Positions 16,034-24,554 of a stretch of DNA of 64,000 nt are shown piece after piece. The stretch spans positions 1 through 64,000 of the forward strand of contig JBFFEY010000001.1 of assembly GCA_041558415.1 (NCBI GenBank). Direction: 5' to 3'. Source of the DNA: SG8-39 sp041558415 (GTDB taxonomy: Bacteria; Pseudomonadota; Gammaproteobacteria; Burkholderiales; SG8-39). A model generated the notes under the pieces. The model saw nothing but the letters and a program-made list of their open reading frames with translations. It had not been told where the DNA came from and searched no databases. The translations under genes and the position numbers were made by a program. The stretch's first letter is position 1. Each line of letters begins with the position of its first letter.

Positions 16034-17008
16034 ATGCGTGAACAGAAATTCCTCGTTGTCGGCGGCAGCGGCTTTCTCGGCCGGCATCTCGTGGCGGCGC
16101 TCGCGGCGCGCGGCGCGCAGGTGACGGTGCCGGCGCGCCGGCGTGAACGCGCGAAGCATCTGATCCTGCTCCCCACCGTCGAGGTGGTCGAAGCCGAGGT
16201 GCTCGCACCCGGCGTGCTGGAGCAGCTCGTTGCGGGACAGGATGTGGTCATCAATCTGGTGGGCGTGCTGCATAGCCGGCGCGGCCGGCCCGACGAGCGC
16301 GGACCGAACGACTACGGCCCGGACTTTGCGCGGGCGCACGTCGAAGTGCCGCAAGCGATCATCAACGCCTGCCATGCCTGCGGCGTCAGGCGGGTGCTGC
16401 ACGTCAGTGCGGTCGGCGCCGCACCCGACGCGCCGTCGGAGTACCTGCGCTCGAAGGGCGTCGGCGAGAAACTGGTGCTGGCAGACGACGAGCTGCAGGC
16501 GACTGTCTTCCGGCCCTCCGTGGTGTTCGGGCCCGAGGACAACTTCCTGAACCTGTTCGCGCGGCTGGCGCGGGCCTTTCCAGTTCTGCCGCTCGGCAGC
16601 CCGCAGGCGGAATTCCAGCCGGTATACGTCGGTGATGTCGTGCAGGTCATGCTGGCGGCGCTCGAGTCGCGCTCCAGCGCCGGTAAGCGCTACGACCTTT
16701 GCGGTCCGCGACCCTACACACTCATCGAACTCGTGCGCCTGGTGTGCGAACTCACGGGGCGACGGCGCTGGGTGGTGGGTCTGCCCGACGCACTGTCGAT
16801 GCTGCAGGCCTGGTTCCTCGAGTGGACGCCGGGTCCGCTCATGTCGCGCGACAACGTGCGCTCCATGCAGGTGCCGAGCGTGTGCGACGGCGCGCTGCCG
16901 TTCGGCATCGAGCCGACGCCCCTCGAGGCGGTTGCGCCAGGCTATCTCAGCGGGCAGACCACTGCGCGGAGCCGCTATCGGCTGCTGCGCTGGCGCGCGC
17001 GGCGCTGA
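16034..17008 (+). CDS. NAD(P)-binding SDR, complex I NDUFA9-like
   Basis: A 324-aa atypical short-chain dehydrogenase. The Rossmann loop VVGGSGFLGRHLV is at the N-terminus, with no classical YxxxK (YLRSKGVGE instead). The sequence VINLVGVL, VLHVSAVGA, FRPSVVFGPEDNF and FQPVYVGDV places it with bacterial NAD-dependent epimerase/dehydratase proteins related to the mitochondrial complex I subunit NDUFA9. The substrate is unknown; the family may bind quinone-pathway or lipid intermediates. ATG 16034 is preferred to the TTG two codons earlier. It is followed by an orphan membrane permease and cca. Confidence 0.85.
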   Translation: MREQKFLVVGGSGFLGRHLVAALAARGAQVTVPARRRERAKHLILLPTVEVVEAEVLAPGVLEQLVAGQDVVINLVGVLHSRRGRPDERGPNDYGPDFARAHVEVPQAIINACHACGVRRVLHVSAVGAAPDAPSEYLRSKGVGEKLVLADDELQATVFRPSVVFGPEDNFLNLFARLARAFPVLPLGSPQAEFQPVYVGDVVQVMLAALESRSSAGKRYDLCGPRPYTLIELVRLVCELTGRRRWVVGLPDALSMLQAWFLEWTPGPLMSRDNVRSMQVPSVCDGALPFGIEPTPLEAVAPGYLSGQTTARSRYRLLRWRARR

Positions 17009-17047
17009 GTCTGTGCGCGGCGGCTGGCGGACGCGAGGACAGGTGCA

Positions 17048-17605
17048 TTGAGCGTCGCGCGCGGTATGCCTGACGGATATCAGCGCGCGCACCGGCTCCT
17101 CGTCGCGACGGCGCTGGTGGCCGCGCTGTGGGGCGTACGCACCGGCCTGCCGGTCGGCGTCGGGCTGCATTTCCTCGGCGCTGCGGCGCTTTACCTGCTG
17201 TTTGGCACGTCGCGCGCGCTCGTGGGCCTCGCGCTCGCTGCACTCCTCGCGGCGTTGCTCGGCGGCTCGCCGCTCGGCGCGCTACCGTGGGTCTGGCTTG
17301 CAAACGGCGCCTTGCCGGTGATCGTAGCCTGGGGGGTGCATCGTCTGGTGGCGCGCGTCGCGCCGCCGAATCCGTTTTTCTATGTGTTCTGCGTGGCCTT
17401 CGCCGGCGCCGGCCTGTCGATGATTGCTTCGCTCGCGCTGCACGGCGCGACGGCTGGCGGCGTCGAGCCGTTCGTCGCGCTGGGGCTGATGATGGGCTTC
17501 GGCGAAGCGTTTCTCACCGGCATGCTGGTGACGATTTTGGTCGTCTACCGACGCTACTGGGTCGCGACGTTCGACGACGCGCGCTGGCTCGCACCGCGCG
17601 CATGA
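17048..17605 (+). CDS. CbiM-like integral membrane protein (orphan ECF-type permease)
   Basis: A 185-aa, strongly hydrophobic protein with five or six predicted membrane segments. GVGLHFLGAAALYLLFGTSRALVG and FGEAFLTGMLVTILVVYRRYWVATF resemble the CbiM/energy-coupling-factor substrate-binding membrane family for metal import. No ATPase or EcfT partner is nearby, so it either works alone or uses distant partners. The start is uncertain: a TTG at 17048 has GAGGA about 9 nt upstream, while an ATG at 17066 has no clear ribosome site. The stop overlaps the cca ATG (ATGA). Confidence 0.7.
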   Translation: MSVARGMPDGYQRAHRLLVATALVAALWGVRTGLPVGVGLHFLGAAALYLLFGTSRALVGLALAALLAALLGGSPLGALPWVWLANGALPVIVAWGVHRLVARVAPPNPFFYVFCVAFAGAGLSMIASLALHGATAGGVEPFVALGLMMGFGEAFLTGMLVTILVVYRRYWVATFDDARWLAPRA

Positions 17606-18714
17606 GGCGTTACGTCGTCGGCGGCGCGGTGCGCGATGCGCTGCTCGGCCTGCCGGTCGCCGACCGAGACTGGGTCGTGGTCGGCGCAACGCCCGAGGAA
17701 ATGACCGCCGCAGGCTTCCGCCCGGTCGGCAAGGATTTCCCGGTGTTCCTCCACCCTGAAACTCAGGAGGAGCACGCGCTCGCGCGCACCGAGCGCAAAA
17801 GCGGGCGCGGCTACAAGGGCTTCACGGTCCACGCGGCGCCCGACGTCACGCTGGAGGAGGACCTGCGGCGGCGCGACCTGACGATCAACGCCATGGCGCA
17901 GGACGAGAATGGCCGTCTGATCGACCCTTTTGGCGGCGAACGGGACCTGCGCGTTGGCGTGCTGCGCCACGTGAGCGAGGCCTTTGCCGAGGATCCCCTG
18001 CGCGTGCTGCGCGTGGCGCGCTTCGCGGCGCGCTTCGGCTTCCGCATCGCGGACGAAACGCTGGGACTGATGCGCCGGCTGGTGGATGCCGGGGAGATGC
18101 AGGCGCTCGTGCCCGAGCGGGTGTGGCAGGAGCTGGCGCGCGGCCTTGCGGAGCCGCAGCCTGCGCGGATGTTCGATGCGCTGGTGCGCTGCGGCGCGCA
18201 GCATGCGGTGCTGCCGGAACTGGACGCGGTGCTCGGCGACGCGGGGCGGCGCGCAGCGCTGGCCGGCGCGCTGGAGCGCGCGGTGCGCGCGAGTGCGAGC
18301 CTGCCGGAGCGCGTTGCGGTGCTTGCGCATGCGCTCGACGCACAATGCGAGGAAGGAATGACGGCGCTCTGCGCCCGCCTGCGGGTGCCCAACGAGGTGC
18401 AGGAGCTTTCGCTCGCGGTCTGCCGCTGCGGCGCCGGCCTGCGCGCGGCAGCCGACGACTCGCCCGCGCAACTGCTGGCGACGCTCAAATGTGTCGACGC
18501 CTTCCGCCGCCCGGAGCGGCTCGCGGCGCTGCTGCGCACGCTGGCGTGCGCGCAGCCGGGCGAGGGGTCGGCGCAGGCCGGCCGCCGCCTGACGCGCGCG
18601 CTCGAGGCCGCGCGTACGGTCGACGCCGGCGCGATTGCCGCCGGCTCAGCGGCCGGCGATATCGCCGCGCGCATCGACGCGGCACGAGAATGCGCAATCG
18701 CGGGTGCGGTTTAG
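17602..18714 (+). CDS. cca: CCA-adding tRNA nucleotidyltransferase
   Basis: A 370-aa class II nucleotidyltransferase that adds or repairs the 3' CCA end of tRNAs. The motif GGAVRD is at 7-12, catalytic D21 and D23 lie in ADRDWVVVG, the neck motif is RRDLTINAMA, and the FAEDPLRVLRVARFAARFGF segment follows. E. coli Cca has an HD phosphohydrolase domain here; this protein has RVAVLAHALDA at that point, so the HD pair is broken and the domain is probably not catalytic. It is coupled to the preceding membrane gene by ATGA. Confidence 0.95.
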   Translation: MRRYVVGGAVRDALLGLPVADRDWVVVGATPEEMTAAGFRPVGKDFPVFLHPETQEEHALARTERKSGRGYKGFTVHAAPDVTLEEDLRRRDLTINAMAQDENGRLIDPFGGERDLRVGVLRHVSEAFAEDPLRVLRVARFAARFGFRIADETLGLMRRLVDAGEMQALVPERVWQELARGLAEPQPARMFDALVRCGAQHAVLPELDAVLGDAGRRAALAGALERAVRASASLPERVAVLAHALDAQCEEGMTALCARLRVPNEVQELSLAVCRCGAGLRAAADDSPAQLLATLKCVDAFRRPERLAALLRTLACAQPGEGSAQAGRRLTRALEAARTVDAGAIAAGSAAGDIAARIDAARECAIAGAV

Positions 18715-18781
18715 GGCGCGCGCAAGGCATCGCAAACCGCTACACTCGCGCGCTCTGCAAGGCGGACCCGAGAGGAAGACG

Positions 18782-19399
18782 ATGATCGACCTGTACACCT
18801 GGGGCACCTCGAACGGCCGCAAGGCCTCCATCATGCTGGAGGAATGCGGCCTGCCGTACCGCGTGCACCCGATTGACATCGGCAAGGGCGACCAGTTCAA
18901 GCCGGAGTTCGTCGCGATCAATCCGAACAGCAAGATCCCGGCGATCGTCGACCCCGAGGGCCCGGAGGGCAAGCCGTTCACACTGTTCGAATCTGGCGCG
19001 ATCCTCGTCTATCTCGCCGGCAAGACCGGCAAGTTCCTGCCGGCTTTGGTGACCGGCAAGTACATTGCGCTGCAGTGGCTCATGTTCCAGATGGGCGGCA
19101 TCGGTCCGATCTTCGGCCAGGTGCATCATTTCCTGCGCGCGGCGAAAGAGAAGGTGCCGTACGCGATCGAGCGCTTCAGCAAGGAGAACCGCCGGCTCTA
19201 CGGCGTGCTCGACGCGCGCCTGGGCGAGGTCCCGTTTCTTGCCGGCGAGTATTCGATCGCCGACATTGCGACCTACCCCTGGGTGCTGCGCCACGAATGG
19301 CAGCAGGTCGATCTCGCTGAGTATCCCAACGTGAAGCGCTGGTTCGACACGATCAGCGCGCGGCCGGCGGTGCAGCGCGGCATCCGCGTGCCGTCTTGA
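18782..19399 (+). CDS. Glutathione S-transferase, Nu class (YfcG-like)
   Basis: A 205-aa GST fold protein. The N-terminal thioredoxin domain (MIDLYTWGTSNGRKASIMLEE, then QFKPEFVAINPNSKIPAIVD and LFESGAILVYLA) closely follows E. coli YfcG/YghU, which act as glutathione-dependent disulfide reductases, and a helical C-terminal domain follows. Start ATG at 18782 after AGGAAGAC; the longer frame upstream is a shadow of cca. A TACACT hexamer at 18741-18746 could be its -10. The stop overlaps the next gene's TTG. Confidence 0.9.
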   Translation: MIDLYTWGTSNGRKASIMLEECGLPYRVHPIDIGKGDQFKPEFVAINPNSKIPAIVDPEGPEGKPFTLFESGAILVYLAGKTGKFLPALVTGKYIALQWLMFQMGGIGPIFGQVHHFLRAAKEKVPYAIERFSKENRRLYGVLDARLGEVPFLAGEYSIADIATYPWVLRHEWQQVDLAEYPNVKRWFDTISARPAVQRGIRVPS

Positions 19400-20247
19400 G
19401 GGGCCTCGAGGTCGAGCACCAAACCATCGAGGGGGAAGTCGCCCTCGAACTGCTCGCTTGCCCGGTCGACGGGACGCCGCCGCCGCTGCTGTTCGTGCAC
19501 GGTGCCTATGTCGGCGCCTGGTGCTGGGCGGAGCACTGGCTGCCTTGGTTCGCGATGCAGGGCCATCCCGCCTACGCGCTGTCGCTGCGCGCGCATGGTC
19601 GCAGCGCGGGACGCGCGCGGCTGAACGACTTCGGCCTCTCAGATTACGCCGACGATCTGCTGGCGGCGATTGCGCGGCTCGGGCGTGCGCCGATCCTGAT
19701 CGGGCACTCGATGGGGGCACTGGTGGTGCAGAAGGCGCTCGAACGCGGCATCGACTGCCGCGCCGCGGTTCTGATATGCCCCGTGCCGCCGTTTGGCTTG
19801 TTGCCCGCGACCTTCTCGCTGGCGTTCACGCGGCCGGCGCTCTTCGCCCAGATCCAGGCGATGGCCGCCGGTCACCGCGTTTCGCTGGATGCGCTGCAGC
19901 AAGCCATGTTCAGCGGCCCGCTGGAGGTCGATCGCCTGCGACGCATCTACGCGCGCATGCAGCCGGAGTCGAGCCGCGCGCTGCTCGACATGAGCGGCTG
20001 GGGCCTGCCGCAGCCCTGGCGCGCGGCGCGCGTGCCGACGCTGGTGCTCGGCGCTGGGCGCGACGTCCTCATCCCGGCTGCGCTTGCCGGATCGAGCGCA
20101 CGCATGCTCGGCGCGGAATACCGGCTGCTCGAGGATCTGGCGCACGCTGTGATGCTCGAAGCCGGCTGGCAGGGCGCGGCGCGCGCTGTGCTCGACTGGC
20201 TCGAGGCACGGCTAGACGCGGCGCCACGCACGGCGAGCGGCCGCTAG
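19396..20247 (+). CDS. Alpha/beta hydrolase
   Basis: A 283-aa alpha/beta-hydrolase fold enzyme of unknown substrate. The oxyanion region LLFVHGAYVGAWCWAEHWLPWF, nucleophile elbow GHSMG, a likely catalytic Asp in LGAGRDVLIP and His in LEDLAHAVMLE are all present, so it should be active. The start is a TTG overlapping the GST stop as TTGA; no ATG exists before the conserved fold. The coupling to the GST gene suggests joint expression, perhaps in detoxification, but that is inference. Confidence 0.85.
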   Translation: MRGLEVEHQTIEGEVALELLACPVDGTPPPLLFVHGAYVGAWCWAEHWLPWFAMQGHPAYALSLRAHGRSAGRARLNDFGLSDYADDLLAAIARLGRAPILIGHSMGALVVQKALERGIDCRAAVLICPVPPFGLLPATFSLAFTRPALFAQIQAMAAGHRVSLDALQQAMFSGPLEVDRLRRIYARMQPESSRALLDMSGWGLPQPWRAARVPTLVLGAGRDVLIPAALAGSSARMLGAEYRLLEDLAHAVMLEAGWQGAARAVLDWLEARLDAAPRTASGR

Positions 20248-20258
20248 ACGGGCGTTTT

Positions 20259-20930
20259 CTATTTGCGCGCGTGCCGTGCGAGAAAAGCGTTGATTTCGTC
20301 GATACGCAACTGCGGCTCGCCCGGAATGGGCTTCGAGCCGACGACGCGATTCATCCAGACCATGTTGCGCTCCATGCGCGCGACGACCGCGGGCCACTTC
20401 GCGGCCGTGTAGCGACGCGGATCGGGCAGAACGTGGCACTGCTTGCAGGCGAGGCGGAACGGTTCGCCCTCGGGCCGGAGGGCTTGGGGAAAGAGTTTCG
20501 GATCGAGCGGTGTCTGGGCGTGGCGCTGCAGGTAGGCGACCAGCCGATCGACCTCGGCATCGCTCGGCGCCTCCACACCGGCCATCATGTCGGCCATCAG
20601 CCGGCCCATATTGCCACGCCCACGCATGCGTTCGACCATGCGGTTGACGACCCTCGGCCACTTTGCCGCATGATGCATGGCCGGGTTCGGCAGATTGTGG
20701 CACTGCACGCAGTAGCGCAGTGTCAGCCGTGCGCCTTCGGACTCCGATTGGGGCAGCTGCGCGGGCTCGACGCCAGGCGGCAGGATGCGCTCGAGCATCG
20801 GCCCGTGCGGGCTGTCGCTCCAGCGCTGCTTTGCCATGGCCACCGCGGTATCGCCGCGCGACGCGTCGGCGAGCGCCACCGGCGCCACGAGGACGGCCGC
20901 GAGCAGCGCGAGACAGGTGGCGTGGATCAT
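20259..20930 (-). CDS. Periplasmic diheme c-type cytochrome
   Basis: A 223-aa protein with a signal peptide (about 1-22) and two CXXCH haem sites: CVQCH at 74-78 and CKQCH at 162-166. Each site is followed by the same module, LP-P----AAKWP-VV-RM, so the protein is an internal duplication of about 90 residues. The Met-rich stretch after each site could supply distal ligands. No oxidase or dehydrogenase partner is adjacent; it starts 2 nt after a MidA-like methyltransferase. It is probably a periplasmic electron carrier of unknown partner. Confidence 0.9.
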   Translation of the reverse strand: MIHATCLALLAAVLVAPVALADASRGDTAVAMAKQRWSDSPHGPMLERILPPGVEPAQLPQSESEGARLTLRYCVQCHNLPNPAMHHAAKWPRVVNRMVERMRGRGNMGRLMADMMAGVEAPSDAEVDRLVAYLQRHAQTPLDPKLFPQALRPEGEPFRLACKQCHVLPDPRRYTAAKWPAVVARMERNMVWMNRVVGSKPIPGEPQLRIDEINAFLARHARK

Positions 20931-20932
20931 GG

Positions 20933-22066
20933 TCACAGCGTATGCGCGCGACCGCCGGAGGTAAAGCCGCGCAGCGGTGCGTCGATGCCGCGGCCGAACG
21001 CGATCACCTTGAAGAGTTCTCCCATCTCCGTGGGCGATAGCAGCGTCTGGGCCTCCGCGGCGAGCGGTGCATAGCGCCGCACATCGCTCGCGTCGGCTTC
21101 GCCGAGCAGCTCGGTAATGCCACAGTTGATCAGAAACTGGGCTTGGCCGGTGTACCCCAGCACATCGAGTCCGGCGTCGGCCGCCGCCTGTGCCAGGGCG
21201 CTGAAGTCGACATGCGCGGTGATGTCCTGCAACCCTGGCAGGAAAAAGGGGTCGCCATGCGCGCGGTGCCGATAATGGCACATCAGGGTGCCACGGCTGC
21301 GCTGCGGATGGTAATACTCGCGCGCCGGAAAACCGTAGTCGATGACGAGCACCGCGCCACGCAGAAGGCGGTCGGCGAGGGTGCGAATCCACGCGCGGGC
21401 CGCGAGGTTGAGCTCGCTCTCGTAGCGTCCGTGGACCTCCACGTGCAGCGCCTGCGCCGCTGCGAGCACCTCGCCCTCGGCCGGGCGCTCGCACCAGGCC
21501 AGCTGGCCCTCGTTGAGGCACACGCCGCGCTCGAGCACGCCCTGCGGCGTCCAGGCGAGCGCATGCGCCGGCATGACGTCGAGCACCTCGTTTGCGATCA
21601 CCACGCCACGGAACGTCTCCGGCAGGGCATGGATCCAGCGCGCGGGCGCGCGCAGCCGAGCGCGCTGGCGCGCCGCGAGCTCGGCGCTCGGCTCGAGGAT
21701 CAGGTACTCCGGCCGCGCCCCGAGCGCGGCGAGCGCCTCTATCAGCGCTGCGGCAAGCGCGCCGCTGCCGGCGCCGAATTCGAGCACCGCGTCGCCGGGC
21801 GCGAGCAACTCGGCGACCTGGCGCGCGAGCGTGCGCGCGAACAGCGTGCCGAGTTCCGGTGCGGTGACATAATCGCCTGCGGCGCCGAAATTGGCGTTGC
21901 CGCTCGCGTAGTAGCCCAGCCCCGGTGCATGCAGCGCAAGCGTCATGTAGCGCGCGAAGCTCATCCAGTGGCCGCTCGCCTCCAGTTCCTGCGCGATGCG
22001 GGCGAGCAGCGCGGCGCTCGCCGCGCGCGCGGCGGCGTCGGGCTCCGGCAGGCTGTGCACAGGCAT
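20933..22066 (-). CDS. MidA/NDUFAF7-like SAM-dependent methyltransferase
   Basis: A 377-aa class I methyltransferase of the DUF185 family. The SAM motif I is VLEFGAGSGALAAALI; ELGTLFARTLARQ, VIANEVLDVMPAH and DYGFPAREYYHPQRSRGTL are the family hallmarks. Mitochondrial NDUFAF7 dimethylates an arginine of complex I subunit NDUFS2; the bacterial substrate is not established. ATG 22066 (MPVHSLPEPDAAARAAS) is chosen because the longer frame would run into the divergent pteridine reductase start. The cytochrome gene follows after 2 nt. Confidence 0.9.
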   Translation of the reverse strand: MPVHSLPEPDAAARAASAALLARIAQELEASGHWMSFARYMTLALHAPGLGYYASGNANFGAAGDYVTAPELGTLFARTLARQVAELLAPGDAVLEFGAGSGALAAALIEALAALGARPEYLILEPSAELAARQRARLRAPARWIHALPETFRGVVIANEVLDVMPAHALAWTPQGVLERGVCLNEGQLAWCERPAEGEVLAAAQALHVEVHGRYESELNLAARAWIRTLADRLLRGAVLVIDYGFPAREYYHPQRSRGTLMCHYRHRAHGDPFFLPGLQDITAHVDFSALAQAAADAGLDVLGYTGQAQFLINCGITELLGEADASDVRRYAPLAAEAQTLLSPTEMGELFKVIAFGRGIDAPLRGFTSGGRAHTL

Positions 22067-22091
22067 GGCGCGGCATGGTGACCCGGGTCGG

Positions 22092-22097
22092 TAAAAT
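22092..22097 (+). promoter_or_regulatory. Candidate -10 element of the pteridine reductase gene
   Basis: TAAAAT ends 10 nt before the ATG at 22108, implying a leader of about 4 nt if used. No clear -35 is visible. Confidence 0.35.
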
Positions 22098-22107
22098 CCG
22101 CAATTGC

Positions 22108-22854
22108 ATGGAAGCATCCCTGCAGGACAAGGTGGTACTGGTCACCGGCGCGGCGCGGCGCGTGGGGGCGGCGATCGCGCGCCGCCTGCACGCGGCGGGC
22201 ATGCAGGTCATGCTGCATTACCGCCAGTCGGAAAAGGATGCGCGCGCGCTGGAGCAGGCACTGAATGCGGAGCGGGCCGGCAGCGCCGCCTGCGTGTGCG
22301 CAGAGCTGCTCGAAGCCGATGCCCCCGAGGCGCTGGTGCGTGCGTCGCTGACCCGCTTCGCGCGGCTGGATCTTCTGGTGAACAACGCCTCGACGTTCTA
22401 CCCGACGCGCTTCGGCGAAATCGAGGCGCGCCACTGGGACGAGCTCCTGGGCAGCAACCTGCGCGCACCGCTGTTCCTCGCCCAGTGCGCCGCGCCGCAT
22501 CTCGCCGAGACGCGTGGTGCGATCGTCAACATCACCGACATTCATGCCGAGCGTCCGCTGAAAGATTACGTCGTCTACACGATCGCCAAGGCGGGACTTG
22601 CCGCGCTGACGAAATCGCTTGCGCTCGAGCTCGGTCCGGCAGTGCGGGTGAACGCGGTTGCGCCGGGCGCGATCGCCTGGCCCGAGGACGACCAGTTCCC
22701 GACCGCCGAGCGCAAGCGCATCGTCTCAACCACGCCGCTTGGGCGCATCGGTGCACCCGAGGACATTGCGCGCGTCGTCGAATTCCTCGCGCGCGCCTCC
22801 TTCGTCACCGGTCAAACGGTCGCGGTCGATGGCGGCCGCTCGGTGTTCCTGTAG
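22108..22854 (+). CDS. folM: Pteridine reductase (FolM-like short-chain dehydrogenase)
   Basis: A 248-aa classical SDR. The cofactor loop TGAARRVG at 13-20 (Arg-rich, NADPH type), NNAS at the second motif and catalytic YTIAK are present, with AVRVNAVAPGAI and C-terminal TGQTVAVDGGRS. TGAARRVG and the overall pattern are those of PTR1/FolM pteridine reductases, which reduce dihydromonapterin or dihydrofolate. It is divergent from the MidA-like gene and followed by ttcA after 31 nt. Confidence 0.88.
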   Translation: MEASLQDKVVLVTGAARRVGAAIARRLHAAGMQVMLHYRQSEKDARALEQALNAERAGSAACVCAELLEADAPEALVRASLTRFARLDLLVNNASTFYPTRFGEIEARHWDELLGSNLRAPLFLAQCAAPHLAETRGAIVNITDIHAERPLKDYVVYTIAKAGLAALTKSLALELGPAVRVNAVAPGAIAWPEDDQFPTAERKRIVSTTPLGRIGAPEDIARVVEFLARASFVTGQTVAVDGGRSVFL

Positions 22855-22885
22855 GCCGTCGCCCGACGAGCAGGTAAAGTCCCGC

Positions 22886-23770
22886 ATGCACGTCATTCGT
22901 CGCCCCGCGTCGCGCAAGCAGAGCTACGAAGCCAACAAGCTCGCCAAGCGCCTGCGCCGCCAGGTCGGCGAGGCGATTGCGCACTTCAAGCTCATCGAGG
23001 CCGGCGACCGGGTGATGGTCTGCCTGTCGGGCGGCAAGGACAGCTACGGCCTGCTCGACGTGCTGCTCGCGCTGCGCGCCAAGGCGCCGGTGCCGTTCGA
23101 GCTGATTGCCGTCAACCTCGACCAGAAGCAGCCGGGTTTTCCGCAGGAGGTGCTGCCGAACTACCTCGCCGCGCGCGGCGTGGCGCATCGCATCGTCGAG
23201 CAGGATACGTACGCGGTGGTCAAGCGCGTGGTGCCGGAAGGCAAGACGCTGTGCGGATTGTGCTCGCGGCTGCGGCGCGGCGTGCTCTATCGCGTTGCGG
23301 GCGAGCTCGGTGCGACGAAGATTGCGCTCGGGCACCACCGCGATGACATCCTGGCGACGTTTTTTCTCAATCTGTTCTACGGCGGCAAGCTGAAGGCAAT
23401 GCCGGCGAAACTGGTCTCGGACGACGGCCGCCACGTCGTCATCCGACCCCTGGCCTACGTGCGCGAGGACGACCTCGCCGCCCATGCCGCGCAGCGCGGC
23501 TTTCCCATCATTCCCTGCAGCCTGTGCGGCTCGCAGGAGAATCTGCAGCGCCAGGTCGTGCGCGGCATGCTGCGCGACTGGGAAAAGCGCCATCCCGGGC
23601 GTATCGAGTCGATCCTGCGGGCGCTGTCGGACGTGCGGCCTTCGCATCTCATGGATCGAAAGCTTTTCGACTTCGCGGGGCTGCGCGCGGGCGGACCGCC
23701 GCCGCCAGGGGAAGGTGACCGCGCCTTCGATCCGGAGGAACTCGGCGAGCCTCTGTTTGCCGAAGACTGA
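22886..23770 (+). CDS. ttcA: tRNA 2-thiocytidine(32) synthetase TtcA
   Basis: A 294-aa PP-loop ATPase that thiolates cytidine 32 of certain tRNAs using a [4Fe-4S] cluster. The PP-loop SGGKDS is at 48-53. Cluster cysteines lie in CGLC (C123, C126) and CSLC (C211, C214); the LGHHRDD motif follows. Start ATG 22886 gives the normal length. It is followed after 1 nt by a DUF3750 gene. Confidence 0.97.
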   Translation: MHVIRRPASRKQSYEANKLAKRLRRQVGEAIAHFKLIEAGDRVMVCLSGGKDSYGLLDVLLALRAKAPVPFELIAVNLDQKQPGFPQEVLPNYLAARGVAHRIVEQDTYAVVKRVVPEGKTLCGLCSRLRRGVLYRVAGELGATKIALGHHRDDILATFFLNLFYGGKLKAMPAKLVSDDGRHVVIRPLAYVREDDLAAHAAQRGFPIIPCSLCGSQENLQRQVVRGMLRDWEKRHPGRIESILRALSDVRPSHLMDRKLFDFAGLRAGGPPPPGEGDRAFDPEELGEPLFAED

Positions 23771-23771
23771 G

Positions 23772-24533
23772 ATGAAGTTCCGAGCGACCCTGAGCGTGCT
23801 CGCGCTGGCCGCCGTGGTCGCGACCAGCGCGCGCGCGGCCGATTGGCGTGATGCGAGCCATGAGCCGGTCGGCCTTGCGCCCGACCCCGCGCAGACGCCC
23901 GAGCCGGTGGTGCAGGTGTACGCCGCGCGCACCTGGGGCTGGCGCGGCACCTTCGGGGTGCACACCTGGGTCGCGGCCAAGCGCGCGGGCGCGCCCGCGT
24001 TCACCATCTACGAGGTGGTCGGCTGGCGCCTGCGCTGGAGCGATTCGGCGGTGGTGGTGAGCGCGCGCGCGCCGGACGCGCGCTGGTACGGGTCAGCGCC
24101 CGAGCTGCTGGCCGACAAACGCGGTGCGGACGTCGCGCCTCTCATCGACCGCATCGAAGCAGCGGCGCAGGCCTATCCCTACGCCGCCGAATATCGTGTC
24201 TGGCCCGGGCCCAACTCGAACACCTTCACCGCCTGGCTGCTGCGCCAGGTGCCGGAAATGGAAACGGATCTGCCACCGACGGCGATCGGCAAGGACTATC
24301 TCGGTAGCCACGTCGTGGCGACTGCGCCGAGCGGCAGCGGCGTGCAACTTTCGCTTGCTGGTCTGCTTGGCATCCTGGCGAGTGACGTCGAGGGACTGGA
24401 GGTCAACATCCTTGGGTTGTCCTTCGGCGTGAACCCCTTCGACTTTTCGCTCAAGCTGCCGCTCGTCGGCCGCATCGGGCCGGCGCGCCGCCTCGGCGCC
24501 GAGGCGCCACCGCCGGCGGCGCTCGCCGAGTAA
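23772..24533 (+). CDS. DUF3750 family exported protein
   Basis: A 253-aa protein with a signal peptide cut near residue 22 (LAAVVATSARAADW). The body (VQVYAARTWGWRGTFGVHTWVAAK, YEVVGWRLRW, AAEYRVWPGPNSNTFTAWLLRQVPE) is the DUF3750 domain, a conserved proteobacterial family with no assigned function. The run of conserved Trp, His, Asn and Ser residues suggests a papain-like or NlpC-like fold, but this is a guess. It starts 1 nt after the ttcA stop and so is cotranscribed with it. Confidence 0.85.
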   Translation: MKFRATLSVLALAAVVATSARAADWRDASHEPVGLAPDPAQTPEPVVQVYAARTWGWRGTFGVHTWVAAKRAGAPAFTIYEVVGWRLRWSDSAVVVSARAPDARWYGSAPELLADKRGADVAPLIDRIEAAAQAYPYAAEYRVWPGPNSNTFTAWLLRQVPEMETDLPPTAIGKDYLGSHVVATAPSGSGVQLSLAGLLGILASDVEGLEVNILGLSFGVNPFDFSLKLPLVGRIGPARRLGAEAPPPAALAE

Positions 24534-24554
24534 ACAGAGGAAGCGCGGCGCCGC

